A stretch of DNA of 64,000 nucleotides from Bacteroidales bacterium (GTDB taxonomy: Bacteria > Bacteroidota > Bacteroidia > Bacteroidales > Muribaculaceae). Position numbers and translations under genes: made by a program. Position 1 is the stretch's first letter, and each line of letters begins with the position of its first letter. Of this stretch, positions 38,966 to 48,531 are shown one piece after another. The notes under the pieces are model-generated. The model had not been told where the DNA came from. It did not search any database and worked only from the letters and a program-made list of their open reading frames with translations. The stretch lies in the NCBI GenBank assembly GCA_004557825.1, contig SFFL01000001.1, positions 124,001 to 188,000 of the forward strand, given 5' to 3'.

Positions 38966-41446
38966 GTGCAAGAAAACGATAACAACAACCCTGAACTCGA
39001 ACAGGGCATAACCCCCAAGGATCTTCTCTGGATGTGCCTTTCCCGCTGGTACTGGTACATCATCGCCATCTTCATCTGCTGCTCCCTGGGCTTCTATGTA
39101 ATCCTGAAAACACCCAAGGTATACCAGCGCAACGCCTCGCTGCTGATTAAGGATGACCGCCTGGGCGGCTCTCACGGCGGTGATGTGGGTGCCTCAATCT
39201 CCGGAATGGGATTCCTGCAGGCCAACACCAATGTGCACAACGAGTTGATTTCCATCACCTCGCCCACCACATTCTATGAGGTAGTGAAGCGCCTGGGTCT
39301 CAACGTATCCTACTCCGTGCCCGGGATGTTCTACCCCAAGACACTCTACGGCACCAACCTCCCCATCACCCTCCAGTTCGTCGATATGGACGATGAGCAG
39401 AGCGGGTCGCTCGTAGCTACCGTCGCACCCGACGGCAAGCTCACCCTGAACGATTTCAATTTCGTCACCGACGATATGCAGCCCGGCGACGAAGAAAAAG
39501 AATATCCGCCGGTGGTGGTAAAGAGCTACAACCGCATCGACACCGTGGCCACCCCGATGGGCAAAATCGTGTATGCACCCAACCCCACCTTCAAGGGTAA
39601 AATCACCGAGCCGATTGCCATAAACGTAAGCCTCTCACCGATAACATCCACAGCGCTCGGATGCATCGGCTCCCTCAATGCCGAGCTTCCCGAAGAATGG
39701 TCGTCGGTGATCAATATGACCTACAAGGATGTATCATACGAGCGTGCCGCCGATGTTCTCTCCACCCTCATCGAGGTTTACAATGAAAACTGGGTGAAGG
39801 ACAAGAACCGCATCGCTATCTCCACATCCGACTTTATCAAGGAGCGTCTCGCCGTAATCGAGCAGGAACTTGGCGGCGTCGACTCCGAGATTTCATCCTA
39901 CAAGGCCGCACACCTCGTGCCCGACGTGCAGTCGGCAGCACAGGAGTACTTCACTCGCGCTTCTGAAGCCAACGACAAGGTGCTCCAGCTCAACAACCGC
40001 CTCGGCATGGCCCGCTACATACGCAGCTATCTGGGCAATACGGCCAACTCTTTCAACGTGCTCCCGGCCAACTCCGGCATCGAGAACCTCAATATTGAGC
40101 AGCAGATTGCCGAATACAACAAGAAACTGCTGGAGCGCAACAACCTCGTCGACAACTCCTCCACTTCTAACCCTTTGGTAGTGAACCTCGACAACCACCT
40201 CGACGGTCTCCGTCAGTCTATCCTCCAGTCAATCGACAACTACATCGTCACCCTCAACGCCACTATCCGCGCCGAGCAGTCAAATCAGGCTATGGCATCG
40301 TCGCGTCTGCAGGCCAACCCCTCGCAGGCACGCTACCTCCTGAGCGTAGAGCGCCAGCAGAAAGTAAAGGAAAGCCTTTATCTCTATCTGCTCCAGAAGC
40401 GTGAGGAGAACGAACTGTCGCAGGCCTTCACCTCCTACAACACCCGCGTGATTGTGCCCCCCACGGGCACAAAATCCCCCGTATCGCCCAATACTCATAT
40501 GATTATGATGATGGCGTTTATGCTCGGACTTATCATTCCAACCGGCATTATCTATCTGATGGAGATGATGAACTCGAAGGTGCGCGGCCGCCGCGACATC
40601 GAGAAGCTTTCCGTGCCTTTCATCGGCGAGATTCCTCTGGGCTACAAGCGCCGCCACGGTCTGCAGCTGCTGCGCCGTGCCCGCGAGGATGAAAAAGACC
40701 GCCGCATGATTATGGTGCGCAAAGGCTCGGGCAACACTATCAACGAGGCTTTCCGAGTAATCCGCACCAACCTCGAACTGATGAACGATGCCGACACCTC
40801 CGGCGCTCACGTGCTGATGATCACATCCGCCAACCCCGGTTCCGGTAAGACCTTCATCACTATGAACCTCGCTACTGTGCTGGCTATCAAGGACAAGAAG
40901 GTCTGCGTGGTCGACCTCGACCTCCGCAAGGCTTCCTGCTCCTCCTTCGTCAACAGTCCGGCAGTGGGCATCTCGTCATACCTCTCGGGCCATACCACCA
41001 TCGACCAGATTCTGGTGCACCGCCCCGTAGAACCGCCGAAGCGCATCAATCGCGACCAGGAACCGAAGGACCACTTCGTAGACGTGATTCCCGTTGGCGC
41101 CATCCCGCCCAACCCCGCCGAGCTGCTCTACTCACCCCGCCTGAAAGCACTCATCGACAAGCTCCGCGAAGAATACGACTACGTGCTGCTCGACTGTCCG
41201 CCCATCGAACTGGTGGCCGACGCCAAGATTATCAACCGCTACAGCGATATGACCGTCTTCGTAATCCGTGCCGGTCTGCTTGAACGCGAGATGCTCCCTC
41301 GCATCCAGGAAATCTACGACAACCAGCGCTACCACAACATTGCCATCATCCTCAACGGCACCGATCAGAACCACATGGGTCCTCTGAGCAGTCGCTACGG
41401 CTATGGCTACGGTTACGGCTACGGCTACAAAGACAAAAAGAAATAG
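38966..41446 (+). CDS. Polysaccharide co-polymerase/tyrosine autokinase (Wzc family)
   Basis: Starts at GTG 38966; 826 aa. An N-terminal Wzz domain has two membrane helices (near 35-55 and 510-530), with a long periplasmic coiled coil between them. A C-terminal BY-kinase domain follows: Walker A 'ANPGSGKTF' (K628), Walker A' 'VCVVDLDLRKAS' and Walker B 'YVLLDCPP'. The tail RYGYGYGYGYGYK is the autophosphorylated tyrosine cluster. It controls chain length and export with Wza. No glycosyltransferases, flippase or polymerase follow, so the rest of the pathway is elsewhere. Confidence 0.93.
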   Translation: MQENDNNNPELEQGITPKDLLWMCLSRWYWYIIAIFICCSLGFYVILKTPKVYQRNASLLIKDDRLGGSHGGDVGASISGMGFLQANTNVHNELISITSPTTFYEVVKRLGLNVSYSVPGMFYPKTLYGTNLPITLQFVDMDDEQSGSLVATVAPDGKLTLNDFNFVTDDMQPGDEEKEYPPVVVKSYNRIDTVATPMGKIVYAPNPTFKGKITEPIAINVSLSPITSTALGCIGSLNAELPEEWSSVINMTYKDVSYERAADVLSTLIEVYNENWVKDKNRIAISTSDFIKERLAVIEQELGGVDSEISSYKAAHLVPDVQSAAQEYFTRASEANDKVLQLNNRLGMARYIRSYLGNTANSFNVLPANSGIENLNIEQQIAEYNKKLLERNNLVDNSSTSNPLVVNLDNHLDGLRQSILQSIDNYIVTLNATIRAEQSNQAMASSRLQANPSQARYLLSVERQQKVKESLYLYLLQKREENELSQAFTSYNTRVIVPPTGTKSPVSPNTHMIMMMAFMLGLIIPTGIIYLMEMMNSKVRGRRDIEKLSVPFIGEIPLGYKRRHGLQLLRRAREDEKDRRMIMVRKGSGNTINEAFRVIRTNLELMNDADTSGAHVLMITSANPGSGKTFITMNLATVLAIKDKKVCVVDLDLRKASCSSFVNSPAVGISSYLSGHTTIDQILVHRPVEPPKRINRDQEPKDHFVDVIPVGAIPPNPAELLYSPRLKALIDKLREEYDYVLLDCPPIELVADAKIINRYSDMTVFVIRAGLLEREMLPRIQEIYDNQRYHNIAIILNGTDQNHMGPLSSRYGYGYGYGYGYKDKKK

Positions 41447-41491
41447 CCAAATTTAATAGCCTGATTAAAATAGCCATCGACGTATCAATAT

Positions 41492-41572
41492 GTAGGGACG
41501 CACCCCAGGTGCGTCCGCTTAAAAGGCTGATATTCAGCGTATGAAGCGGACGAACCTGGGGTGCGTCCATAC
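41492..41572 (+). repeat. Inverted pair of GTAG-type REPs (family 1)
   Basis: The left REP is at 41492-41516 (GTAG then GGACGCACC..GGTGCGTCC). The right REP is at 41548-41572 in opposite orientation, with a one-base change in one arm (GGACGAACC) and ATAC in place of CTAC. The 5' flank (GATTAAAATAGCCATCGACG at 41463-41482, then TATCAATAT) is shared with the 30.6-kb element. Confidence 0.8.
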
Positions 41573-41682
41573 AAGTTAATACGTTTAATTTAAGAATTGA
41601 CACAACCTCATCTGTTTAAAATTCCATCCACCCTCCAAGCATCACGCCCGCGCCTGGCTACGCCAGGCACGGTTAGCAGGTT

Positions 41683-41764
41683 GTAGGGGCGCGATATATC
41701 GCGGCCGCATTGCGTAGCTACTAAATGACCATCCGGGCGCGGCCGCGATATATCGCGGCCCTAC
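41683..41764 (+). repeat. Inverted pair of REPs, second GTAG family
   Basis: GTAGGGGCGCGATATATCGC then GGCC (41683-41706) and its exact complement ending CTAC (41741-41764) form 24-bp inverted arms. Each arm is itself palindromic around GCGATATATCGC. It lies 111 nt from the family-1 pair in the 516-nt Wzc/ArgC-like intergenic region, which otherwise holds no gene. Confidence 0.8.
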
Positions 41765-41849
41765 TGTCTGATGAGTCATCAGCAAAAGACTACTGCCTGA
41801 TGCGTCATCAGCAAAAGATAACTGTCTGATGCGTCATCAGCAAAAAACT
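41763..41849 (+). repeat. 29-bp tandem repeat, three units
   Basis: Units at 41763-41791, 41792-41820 and 41821-41849, each ACTGyCTGATGmGTCATCAG followed by CAAAAgA-type sequence. Each unit contains an imperfect dyad CTGATG/CATCAG. Units abut directly, so it is not a CRISPR array. Confidence 0.85.
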
Positions 41850-41962
41850 TGCGCCTGCGCACGAATGGATGCCAAAATGCACACTTATGATGGCGAGATG
41901 GGGTTGGCTCACAAATAGATATCGGTATAGCCTGAGCTCGCACTCAGATGGGAGGGATTAGG

Positions 41963-43045
41963 CTACAGGGTGCAGGCTTTCAGGGCGAGGCCGGTGCGCT
42001 CAGAGAGGCCGAAGAGCAGGTTCATACAGTGCACGGCATTGCCGGCCGAGCCTTTCACGAAATTATCGAGCACGGCGGTAATCTTTATGCCAGGATAGGC
42101 AAGCGCAAGGTCGCTGCCATCGTCGAGCCGCGCTACATTAATCAGACATTTATTGGTATTAAGGATATCGGATACCGACCCCTCTTCATCCACCGGGAAT
42201 GTGAATGAATGGTCGGAATATGCTTCCTCATAGAGCCGGCGCACCTCTTCGGCGCACACCGTTGTGGGCACTTTTGCCACAACTACCAGTCCGCGCGACA
42301 TCGCCGGATTGCGCGATAGCATCACCTTCAGTGCGCCTGAGATACCCGGGTCAACGCTCCGCAGCTCCGTAAATGCCTCCGCAGAAACTATTTCCGCATC
42401 GGGGCGATGCTCACTGGGCGCTATCGGGTCGCGGCGCGTGGAAAGCTCCGACTGCGCCTCGTCGTCGGCATAATGCCCGGCATTCCCGCCGGGAGCCGCG
42501 GCCTTCTCGTCGCGGTCGGGCAGTGTGGGAAGCGACACAGCCGCCGTTACTGACCCATGAAGCAAATGATTCTTGGCCAACGGGAACAGCGCCAACTCCA
42601 GCGCAAGCGCTACCGGCGATGGCACCGATGTGCGCAACGCTCCTCGCACCAACGCTTTCCGGCGATATTCCGGGAACCCGTACACCATATTCTCGCTGCC
42701 ATCGCGATAGCAGCCGGTAAGGTCGATTATGTGCAGTAAATCTTCCGGTTCGGCATCCTCCTCAGCCTGAGCAAGATGGCTCACGCTGTCTGCCTGCTGC
42801 ATAAATTCGCGGGCCTGCCACGGTTCACCCGTCAGAAAAACGCAATTGAGCTTTGAAGCATCGAGCGCCGGGGCAAAGCAGAGATCCGTGTCGCCCACCA
42901 GTCCGCGGTGATAATTATCTACGCGTATTCCGGCATACGCCGGGGAGCACACCGAGCGGAGCACCACATCGGGGTGATTGATAAGTATTCGTATTAGTTC
43001 GCCGGCGGTCTCTGTTTCGCCGCCTATTATTCCAACGTTAATCAC
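41963..43045 (-). CDS. ArgC-like protein lacking the catalytic cysteine
   Basis: The protein aligns along its length with N-acetyl-gamma-glutamyl-phosphate reductase of Bacteroidales: 'NVGIIGGETETAGELIRILI', 'HIIDLTGCYRD', 'VYGFPEYRRKALV' and the end 'AVLDNFVKGSAGNAVHCMNL'. The active-site NPGC(F/Y) motif is replaced by VPSPVA (141-146, Pro at the Cys position), and the H/G-rich catalytic block further on is also lost. GTG at 43045 is chosen because a TATATTTG promoter box lies at 43068-43075; the longer frame to 43156 would begin upstream of that box. It gives 360 aa. Probably not an active reductase. Confidence 0.75.
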   Translation of the reverse strand: MINVGIIGGETETAGELIRILINHPDVVLRSVCSPAYAGIRVDNYHRGLVGDTDLCFAPALDASKLNCVFLTGEPWQAREFMQQADSVSHLAQAEEDAEPEDLLHIIDLTGCYRDGSENMVYGFPEYRRKALVRGALRTSVPSPVALALELALFPLAKNHLLHGSVTAAVSLPTLPDRDEKAAAPGGNAGHYADDEAQSELSTRRDPIAPSEHRPDAEIVSAEAFTELRSVDPGISGALKVMLSRNPAMSRGLVVVAKVPTTVCAEEVRRLYEEAYSDHSFTFPVDEEGSVSDILNTNKCLINVARLDDGSDLALAYPGIKITAVLDNFVKGSAGNAVHCMNLLFGLSERTGLALKACTL

Positions 43046-43067
43046 GGTACGGTTCCAATTAGAATCA

Positions 43068-43075
43068 CAAATATA
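43068..43075 (-). promoter_or_regulatory. -7 promoter box of the ArgC-like gene
   Basis: TATATTTG on the minus strand, 22 nt before GTG 43045; it decides the start of that gene. Confidence 0.6.
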
Positions 43076-43107
43076 GTAAAAATTTTCAATATCAGCGTAA
43101 TTATGAG

Positions 43108-43115
43108 TAAATTTG
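43108..43115 (+). promoter_or_regulatory. -7 promoter box of queA
   Basis: TAAATTTG, 22 nt before the queA ATG at 43138 and divergent from the ArgC-like promoter. Confidence 0.6.
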
Positions 43116-43137
43116 TACTCCGAAACGATATTCACAA

Positions 43138-44379
43138 ATGAATCACACTGATACAACCGACATACGAATCGACCAATTCGACTATCCTCTGCCCGACGAG
43201 CGCATAGCCAAACACCCCCTGGAGGTGCGCGACGCCTGTAAACTGCTGGTGCGCAACCACGATGGCGAAATCTCGGAGCACACTTTCCGCGAGCTTCCCG
43301 CCCTGCTTCCGGCCGACTCGATGCTGATATACAACAACACCCGCGTAATCAACGCGCGTCTGCGTTTCCGCAAAAACGCTCCGCAAGGCTCCACGCTCCC
43401 AGGTGCCCTGATTGAGATATTCTGCCTTGAGCCGGTAGAACCGGCCGACTACGCGCAGAACTTCGCATCGACCGGCCGCTGCTCCTGGACCTGCTTCGTG
43501 GGCAACTCCAAGCGCTGGAAAGAGGGCGCGCTGACAATGGAAGTAACCATTCCCGGCACAGAAAAACCACTGACACTCAGCGCCCTGCGTCAGTCGCGCC
43601 AGGGAAATGCCTCAGTAGTGGAATTTTCCTGGAACAATCCCTCGGTGACATTCTCGCAGATAATCTCCGCTGTGGGTGAAATCCCCATTCCCCCATACCT
43701 CAACCGCTCAACCGAAGCCTCCGACAGCACCGATTACCAGACAGTGTACTCGCGCATAGAAGGCTCTGTGGCCGCCCCGACAGCCGGACTGCACTTCACC
43801 GACCGTGTGCTCGGCGACATCTCCGCCCGCAACATTCCCCGCCGCGAACTTACCCTCCACGTGGGCGCCGGCACCTTCCAGCCGGTAAAATCCGACACCA
43901 TCGGCGAGCACGATATGCACTCCGAATTTATCGCCGTGCCCCTCTCGCTGCTCGAAGAATTGCGCGACACTCCGCGCCGCGTAATAGCCGTGGGCACCAC
44001 CTCGGTGCGCACCCTCGAATCGCTCTACCACGCCGGGCGCCTTATGCTCGAAAACCGCTGGGAAGGCTTCGTGCCGCAGTGGGCGCCATACGATGAAAGT
44101 GCCTCCACCCCCTCAGCCGCCGAGGCCATCGGCGCCATCGCAGATTACCTCAAAGCGCACAATCTCAGCACCTTCATCGCCTCCACCCGCATCATTATCG
44201 CCCCCGGCTACACTTTCCGCATTGTCAAAGGTATGGTCACCAACTTCCACCAGCCCAAATCCACGCTGCTCCTGCTCGTGTCGGCCTTCACCGGAGGCGA
44301 CTGGCGCGCAATGTATGATTTCGCACTCGCCCGCGATTTCCGCTTCCTCTCTTATGGCGATGCCTCGCTCCTGCTTTAG
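43138..44379 (+). CDS. queA: S-adenosylmethionine:tRNA ribosyltransferase-isomerase
   Basis: The 413-aa protein has the QueA signatures 'FDYPLPDERIAKHPLEVRDA', 'APTAGLHFTDRVL', 'HVGAGTFQPVKSD' and 'TNFHQPKSTLLLLVSAFTGG'. It adds the epoxycyclopentane moiety to preQ1-tRNA in queuosine synthesis, using SAM. It is somewhat longer than the usual 340-360 aa, with extra sequence around residues 80-140, as in other Bacteroidales copies. Confidence 0.95.
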   Translation: MNHTDTTDIRIDQFDYPLPDERIAKHPLEVRDACKLLVRNHDGEISEHTFRELPALLPADSMLIYNNTRVINARLRFRKNAPQGSTLPGALIEIFCLEPVEPADYAQNFASTGRCSWTCFVGNSKRWKEGALTMEVTIPGTEKPLTLSALRQSRQGNASVVEFSWNNPSVTFSQIISAVGEIPIPPYLNRSTEASDSTDYQTVYSRIEGSVAAPTAGLHFTDRVLGDISARNIPRRELTLHVGAGTFQPVKSDTIGEHDMHSEFIAVPLSLLEELRDTPRRVIAVGTTSVRTLESLYHAGRLMLENRWEGFVPQWAPYDESASTPSAAEAIGAIADYLKAHNLSTFIASTRIIIAPGYTFRIVKGMVTNFHQPKSTLLLLVSAFTGGDWRAMYDFALARDFRFLSYGDASLLL

Positions 44380-44424
44380 CGCCGGCTCGACAACAATTTT
44401 TCCATCTGCAAATAACATCCAGCT

Positions 44425-45585
44425 ATGAATAAAACCATACTTCTATCCATCGCCACTGCAGCAATGACAATGCTCAACCCTTGGAGTTCGATGGCTCAGC
44501 AACCCTCTCCATCGGAGGTGGTCACAGAAGAAATCACCATCAATGCCGACTCGGCATCAACAAACAGCGTGGCCACTTACAAGGGAGGCTATAACGCACT
44601 TCTCACTGCTCTTGCCAAAAACATACAATATCCCGCCGAATGTGCCGAAGCCAACATTCAGGGGAAAGTGGTGCTCCGGATTGGCGTTGACGAAAACGGC
44701 AAGTCGGCAGACATCACCGTGCTCCGCTCGGTTCATCCGGCTCTCGATGCCGAGGCAAAGCGCGCTGCCTCGCTGCTCACCGACTGGATTCCGGGCACAG
44801 ATGCCGACGGGCACCCCATTACAACCTATTTCGCCCTACCCGTGAATTTCCGCCTGCAGGCCGCACCGCCCGAGCCCATTGTCTATGCTCACGTCGACTC
44901 CGTAGCCTGGCAGCAGATGCTCGACCTGGCCACCAAGGAACAGGCCGAACGCAACTACCCTTACGCCAAATCTTATCTGCGCGAAGCATTCTACATCAAC
45001 CCCTACGATTTCCTCCCAATCGACCGCATCCTCACCCTCAACAAGCAGGAATCGGTCAAAGGCGAGGATGAACAGGTTCTCGAATACGCCATCAAGCAGC
45101 TCCAGCGCATCACTTCTGCCAATGGTCCCCATCTCGGCGTAATACCCGTATACGAGGAAATCATCAACCGCATGCAGAAAGTCAACGCCAAGAATTACTC
45201 GCCCCAGATCGCCCTCGCATCGGTTTACCTCGGCATAGCTGATGAAGAAAGCCTCAAAAAATGCTTTGAACAGGTCGACAAGGTACTCCCCCACATCAAC
45301 GACAACGACGATGATGCCAGCAACTTCATCTATCTGAAGGTGCCGATGTATCTTATCTACATCCAGAATCATCCCCAGCTCGCCGTCGACTACCTCGCGC
45401 CGAAACTGAAAAAGCACACCAAGGACAAGGCCTTCTACCGCTCCTTCGAGCTGCTATCCGACGCCTGCTCCCAGGTCGGCGCCACCGCCGATGCTGAAAA
45501 GTATGCCGCCATCGCCGCCAAACTCGCGCCGCCCAAGGAGGAGCCCACCCCGGCTGACGGCGCATCCGCTACTTCCGCAAATTGA
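44425..45585 (+). CDS. Secreted TonB C-terminal domain protein with helical repeat tail
   Basis: The 386-aa protein has an Sec signal peptide (about 1-25, ending SMAQQ). A TonB C-terminal domain covers about 48-145 ('NIQYPAECAEANIQGKVVLR', 'GVDENGKSADITVLRSVHPA'). An alpha-helical, TPR-like region follows (about 155-370) and a low-complexity Pro/Ala end. There is no N-terminal membrane anchor or Pro-rich spanning region as in true TonB, so it is more likely a periplasmic protein using the domain for binding. Its 3' end contains one copy of a 22-bp direct duplication. Confidence 0.75.
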   Translation: MNKTILLSIATAAMTMLNPWSSMAQQPSPSEVVTEEITINADSASTNSVATYKGGYNALLTALAKNIQYPAECAEANIQGKVVLRIGVDENGKSADITVLRSVHPALDAEAKRAASLLTDWIPGTDADGHPITTYFALPVNFRLQAAPPEPIVYAHVDSVAWQQMLDLATKEQAERNYPYAKSYLREAFYINPYDFLPIDRILTLNKQESVKGEDEQVLEYAIKQLQRITSANGPHLGVIPVYEEIINRMQKVNAKNYSPQIALASVYLGIADEESLKKCFEQVDKVLPHINDNDDDASNFIYLKVPMYLIYIQNHPQLAVDYLAPKLKKHTKDKAFYRSFELLSDACSQVGATADAEKYAAIAAKLAPPKEEPTPADGASATSAN

Positions 45586-45622
45586 CGGCACATTCCTCCG
45601 CCCCGGCTGACGGCGCATCCGC
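45548..45622 (+). repeat. 22-bp direct duplication around the stop of the TonB-domain gene
   Basis: Identical copies at 45548-45569 (inside the gene) and 45601-45622 (after the TGA at 45583-45585), 53 bp apart. Confidence 0.8.
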
Positions 45623-45660
45623 CAAATAAAGGCCGATTACCTGCGAAAAAGATTTTTTTG

Positions 45661-45668
45661 TAATTTTG
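45661..45668 (+). promoter_or_regulatory. -7 promoter box of cvpA
   Basis: TAATTTTG followed by C, 30 nt before the ATG at 45699. Confidence 0.55.
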
Positions 45669-45698
45669 CACTGTATTTAACCCGCATACACTGAACTT

Positions 45699-46175
45699 AT
45701 GACCGCCCTCGATACTTTTATAATTATAGTGTTACTTGCCGCACTGGTGTTAGGAGCCTACAGAGGTATCATCGTGCAGGTTGGTTCGGTCGGCGCTGTG
45801 GTTGTCGGCATACTGCTGGCCCGCATCGGCGGCGCGGAAATGGCCGGCTGGATTGCCGGGAGCGACGAAGTGGGCACATTCGATATGGTTGTGGCCAAAT
45901 TCGCCCTCTTTGTCATCGGCTACATAAGCGTGCGCATAATAGTGCATCTCTTCCGCAAGGCCACCCACGCCCTATCGCTGGGCTTCCTCGATCGCTTCGG
46001 CGGTGCGCTGTTCTGCGCATTCGAGTGGATGCTCATCCTCAGTCTGCTGCTCAACCTCTGGTTTGCCATCCGTCCGGAGCCGCCGGTGGAAGAGCTGTCA
46101 ACATTAGGCAACGGCCACGCGGCAAAAGCTATCATCGAGCTGGCCCCGGCGCTGCTCGGATGGGCGCTCAACTGA
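45699..46175 (+). CDS. CvpA family membrane protein
   Basis: The 158-aa protein has four hydrophobic helices in the CvpA pattern: 'TFIIIVLLAALVLGAYRGII', 'VGAVVVGILLA', 'KFALFVIGYISVRIIVHLF' and 'FCAFEWMLILSLLLNLWF'. CvpA is tied to colicin V production and envelope stress in enterobacteria; the exact role here is unknown. It lies 46 nt before sufB and may be co-transcribed with the suf genes. Confidence 0.85.
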   Translation: MTALDTFIIIVLLAALVLGAYRGIIVQVGSVGAVVVGILLARIGGAEMAGWIAGSDEVGTFDMVVAKFALFVIGYISVRIIVHLFRKATHALSLGFLDRFGGALFCAFEWMLILSLLLNLWFAIRPEPPVEELSTLGNGHAAKAIIELAPALLGWALN

Positions 46176-46221
46176 TTGCCACCCTCATCTGTAAAAAAGA
46201 CCCAACACATATTACATAAAT

Positions 46222-47700
46222 ATGGACAACGATAAACGTATCACTCAGAAGCCCGCTGAAAGCCACGACGACATCATCCGCGATGTCACGTCAGGCGACT
46301 ACAAATATGGTTTCGTCACCGACATCGACACGGATGTGATTCCCGTAGGACTGTCGGAAGAGGTGGTGCGACTCATTTCGCGGAAGAAGCACGAGCCTGA
46401 ATGGCTCCTGGAATTCCGCCTCAAAGCTTATCGCCACTGGCTCACGCTCACCCCGCCGAAATGGGGGCACCTGAAGATGCCCGACATTGATTTCCAGGCG
46501 ATAAGCTATTATGCCGCACCGGTTAAGAAGGAAGGTCCCAAGAGTCTCGACGAGGTTGATCCCGAACTTATCAAGACTTTCGACAAGCTCGGCATACCTC
46601 TGCAGGAACAAAAGGCGCTCACCGGAATGGCCGTCGACGCCGTTATGGACTCCGTGTCGGTGAAAACCACCCACAAGGAAGCGCTTGCCGAAAAAGGTAT
46701 AATCTTCTGCTCAATCTCCGAAGCCGTGCGCGATTACCCCGACCTGGTGAAGAAATATCTCGGTTCGGTGGTATCCTACAAAGACAATTTCTACGCCGCC
46801 CTGAATTCAGCCGTATTCTCCGACGGCTCATTCGTATACATACCCAAGGGAGTGCGCTGCCCTATGGAACTGTCGACCTACTTCCGCATCAACGCTGCCG
46901 GCACCGGCCAGTTTGAGCGCACGCTCATCGTGGCCGACGACGACTCCTACGTGAGCTATCTCGAAGGTTGCACCGCCCCGATGCGTGATGAAAACCAGCT
47001 TCACGCCGCTATCGTGGAAATCATCGTGGAGGAGCGCGCCGAAGTGAAATACTCCACCGTGCAGAACTGGTATGCCGGCGATGCTCAGGGGCGCGGCGGC
47101 ATCTACAACCTCGTCACCAAGCGCGGTCTTTGCCGAGGCGACTACTCCAAACTGTCGTGGACGCAGGTGGAGACCGGCTCCGCAATCACCTGGAAATACC
47201 CCTCCTGCGTGCTGGCCGGGCGCGGCTCCACAGGCGAATTCTACTCCGTGGCCGTTACCCGCAACTATCAGCAGGCCGACACCGGCACAAAGATGATTCA
47301 CCTCGCCCCCGATACCCGTTCCACCATCGTATCGAAGGGCATCTCCGCCGGGCACAGCGAAAACTCCTATCGCGGCCTGGTGAAGGTGACTCCCGCCGCC
47401 GAAAACGCCCGCAATCACACCCAGTGCGACTCCCTGCTGCTGGGAAGCGAGTGCGGCGCGCACACCTTCCCCTACGTGGACGTTATGAACCCGACAGCCG
47501 TGGTGGAGCATGAAGCCACTACCTCGAAAATCTCCGAAGCCCAGCTGTTCTACTGCAACCAGCGCGGCATCCCCACCGAGGAGGCCGTTGGCCTGATTGT
47601 CAACGGCTACGCCAAGGAGGTGATGAACAAACTCCCGATGGAATTTGCCGTCGAGGCCCAGCGCCTGCTGCAGATCACCCTTGAAGGGTCGGTCGGCTGA
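46222..47700 (+). CDS. sufB: Fe-S cluster assembly protein SufB
   Basis: The 492-aa scaffold has the SufB signatures 'FVYIPKGVRCPMELSTYFRI', 'YLEGCTAPMRDENQLHAAIV', 'SWTQVETGSAITWKYPSCVL' and 'HNHTQCDSLL'-like block near 'NARNHTQCDSLLLGSECGAH'. It ends 'AVEAQRLLQITLEGSVG'. It builds nascent Fe-S clusters with SufC and SufD. First gene of sufBCDS, 43 nt before sufC. Confidence 0.96.
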   Translation: MDNDKRITQKPAESHDDIIRDVTSGDYKYGFVTDIDTDVIPVGLSEEVVRLISRKKHEPEWLLEFRLKAYRHWLTLTPPKWGHLKMPDIDFQAISYYAAPVKKEGPKSLDEVDPELIKTFDKLGIPLQEQKALTGMAVDAVMDSVSVKTTHKEALAEKGIIFCSISEAVRDYPDLVKKYLGSVVSYKDNFYAALNSAVFSDGSFVYIPKGVRCPMELSTYFRINAAGTGQFERTLIVADDDSYVSYLEGCTAPMRDENQLHAAIVEIIVEERAEVKYSTVQNWYAGDAQGRGGIYNLVTKRGLCRGDYSKLSWTQVETGSAITWKYPSCVLAGRGSTGEFYSVAVTRNYQQADTGTKMIHLAPDTRSTIVSKGISAGHSENSYRGLVKVTPAAENARNHTQCDSLLLGSECGAHTFPYVDVMNPTAVVEHEATTSKISEAQLFYCNQRGIPTEEAVGLIVNGYAKEVMNKLPMEFAVEAQRLLQITLEGSVG

Positions 47701-47743
47701 TCTCCACCCTATTTTCTAATCCGCAATCTTCCAAACACCATAT

Positions 47744-48529
<786 letters not shown>

Positions 48530-48531
48530 CT

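Noticed and set aside
41763..41849. CRISPR array
   Set aside because: The three 29-bp units abut with no spacers and no cas genes are nearby.
43046..43156. 37-residue N-terminal extension of the ArgC-like protein
   Set aside because: It would begin upstream of the TATATTTG promoter box and is not seen in the family; GTG 43045 fits better.
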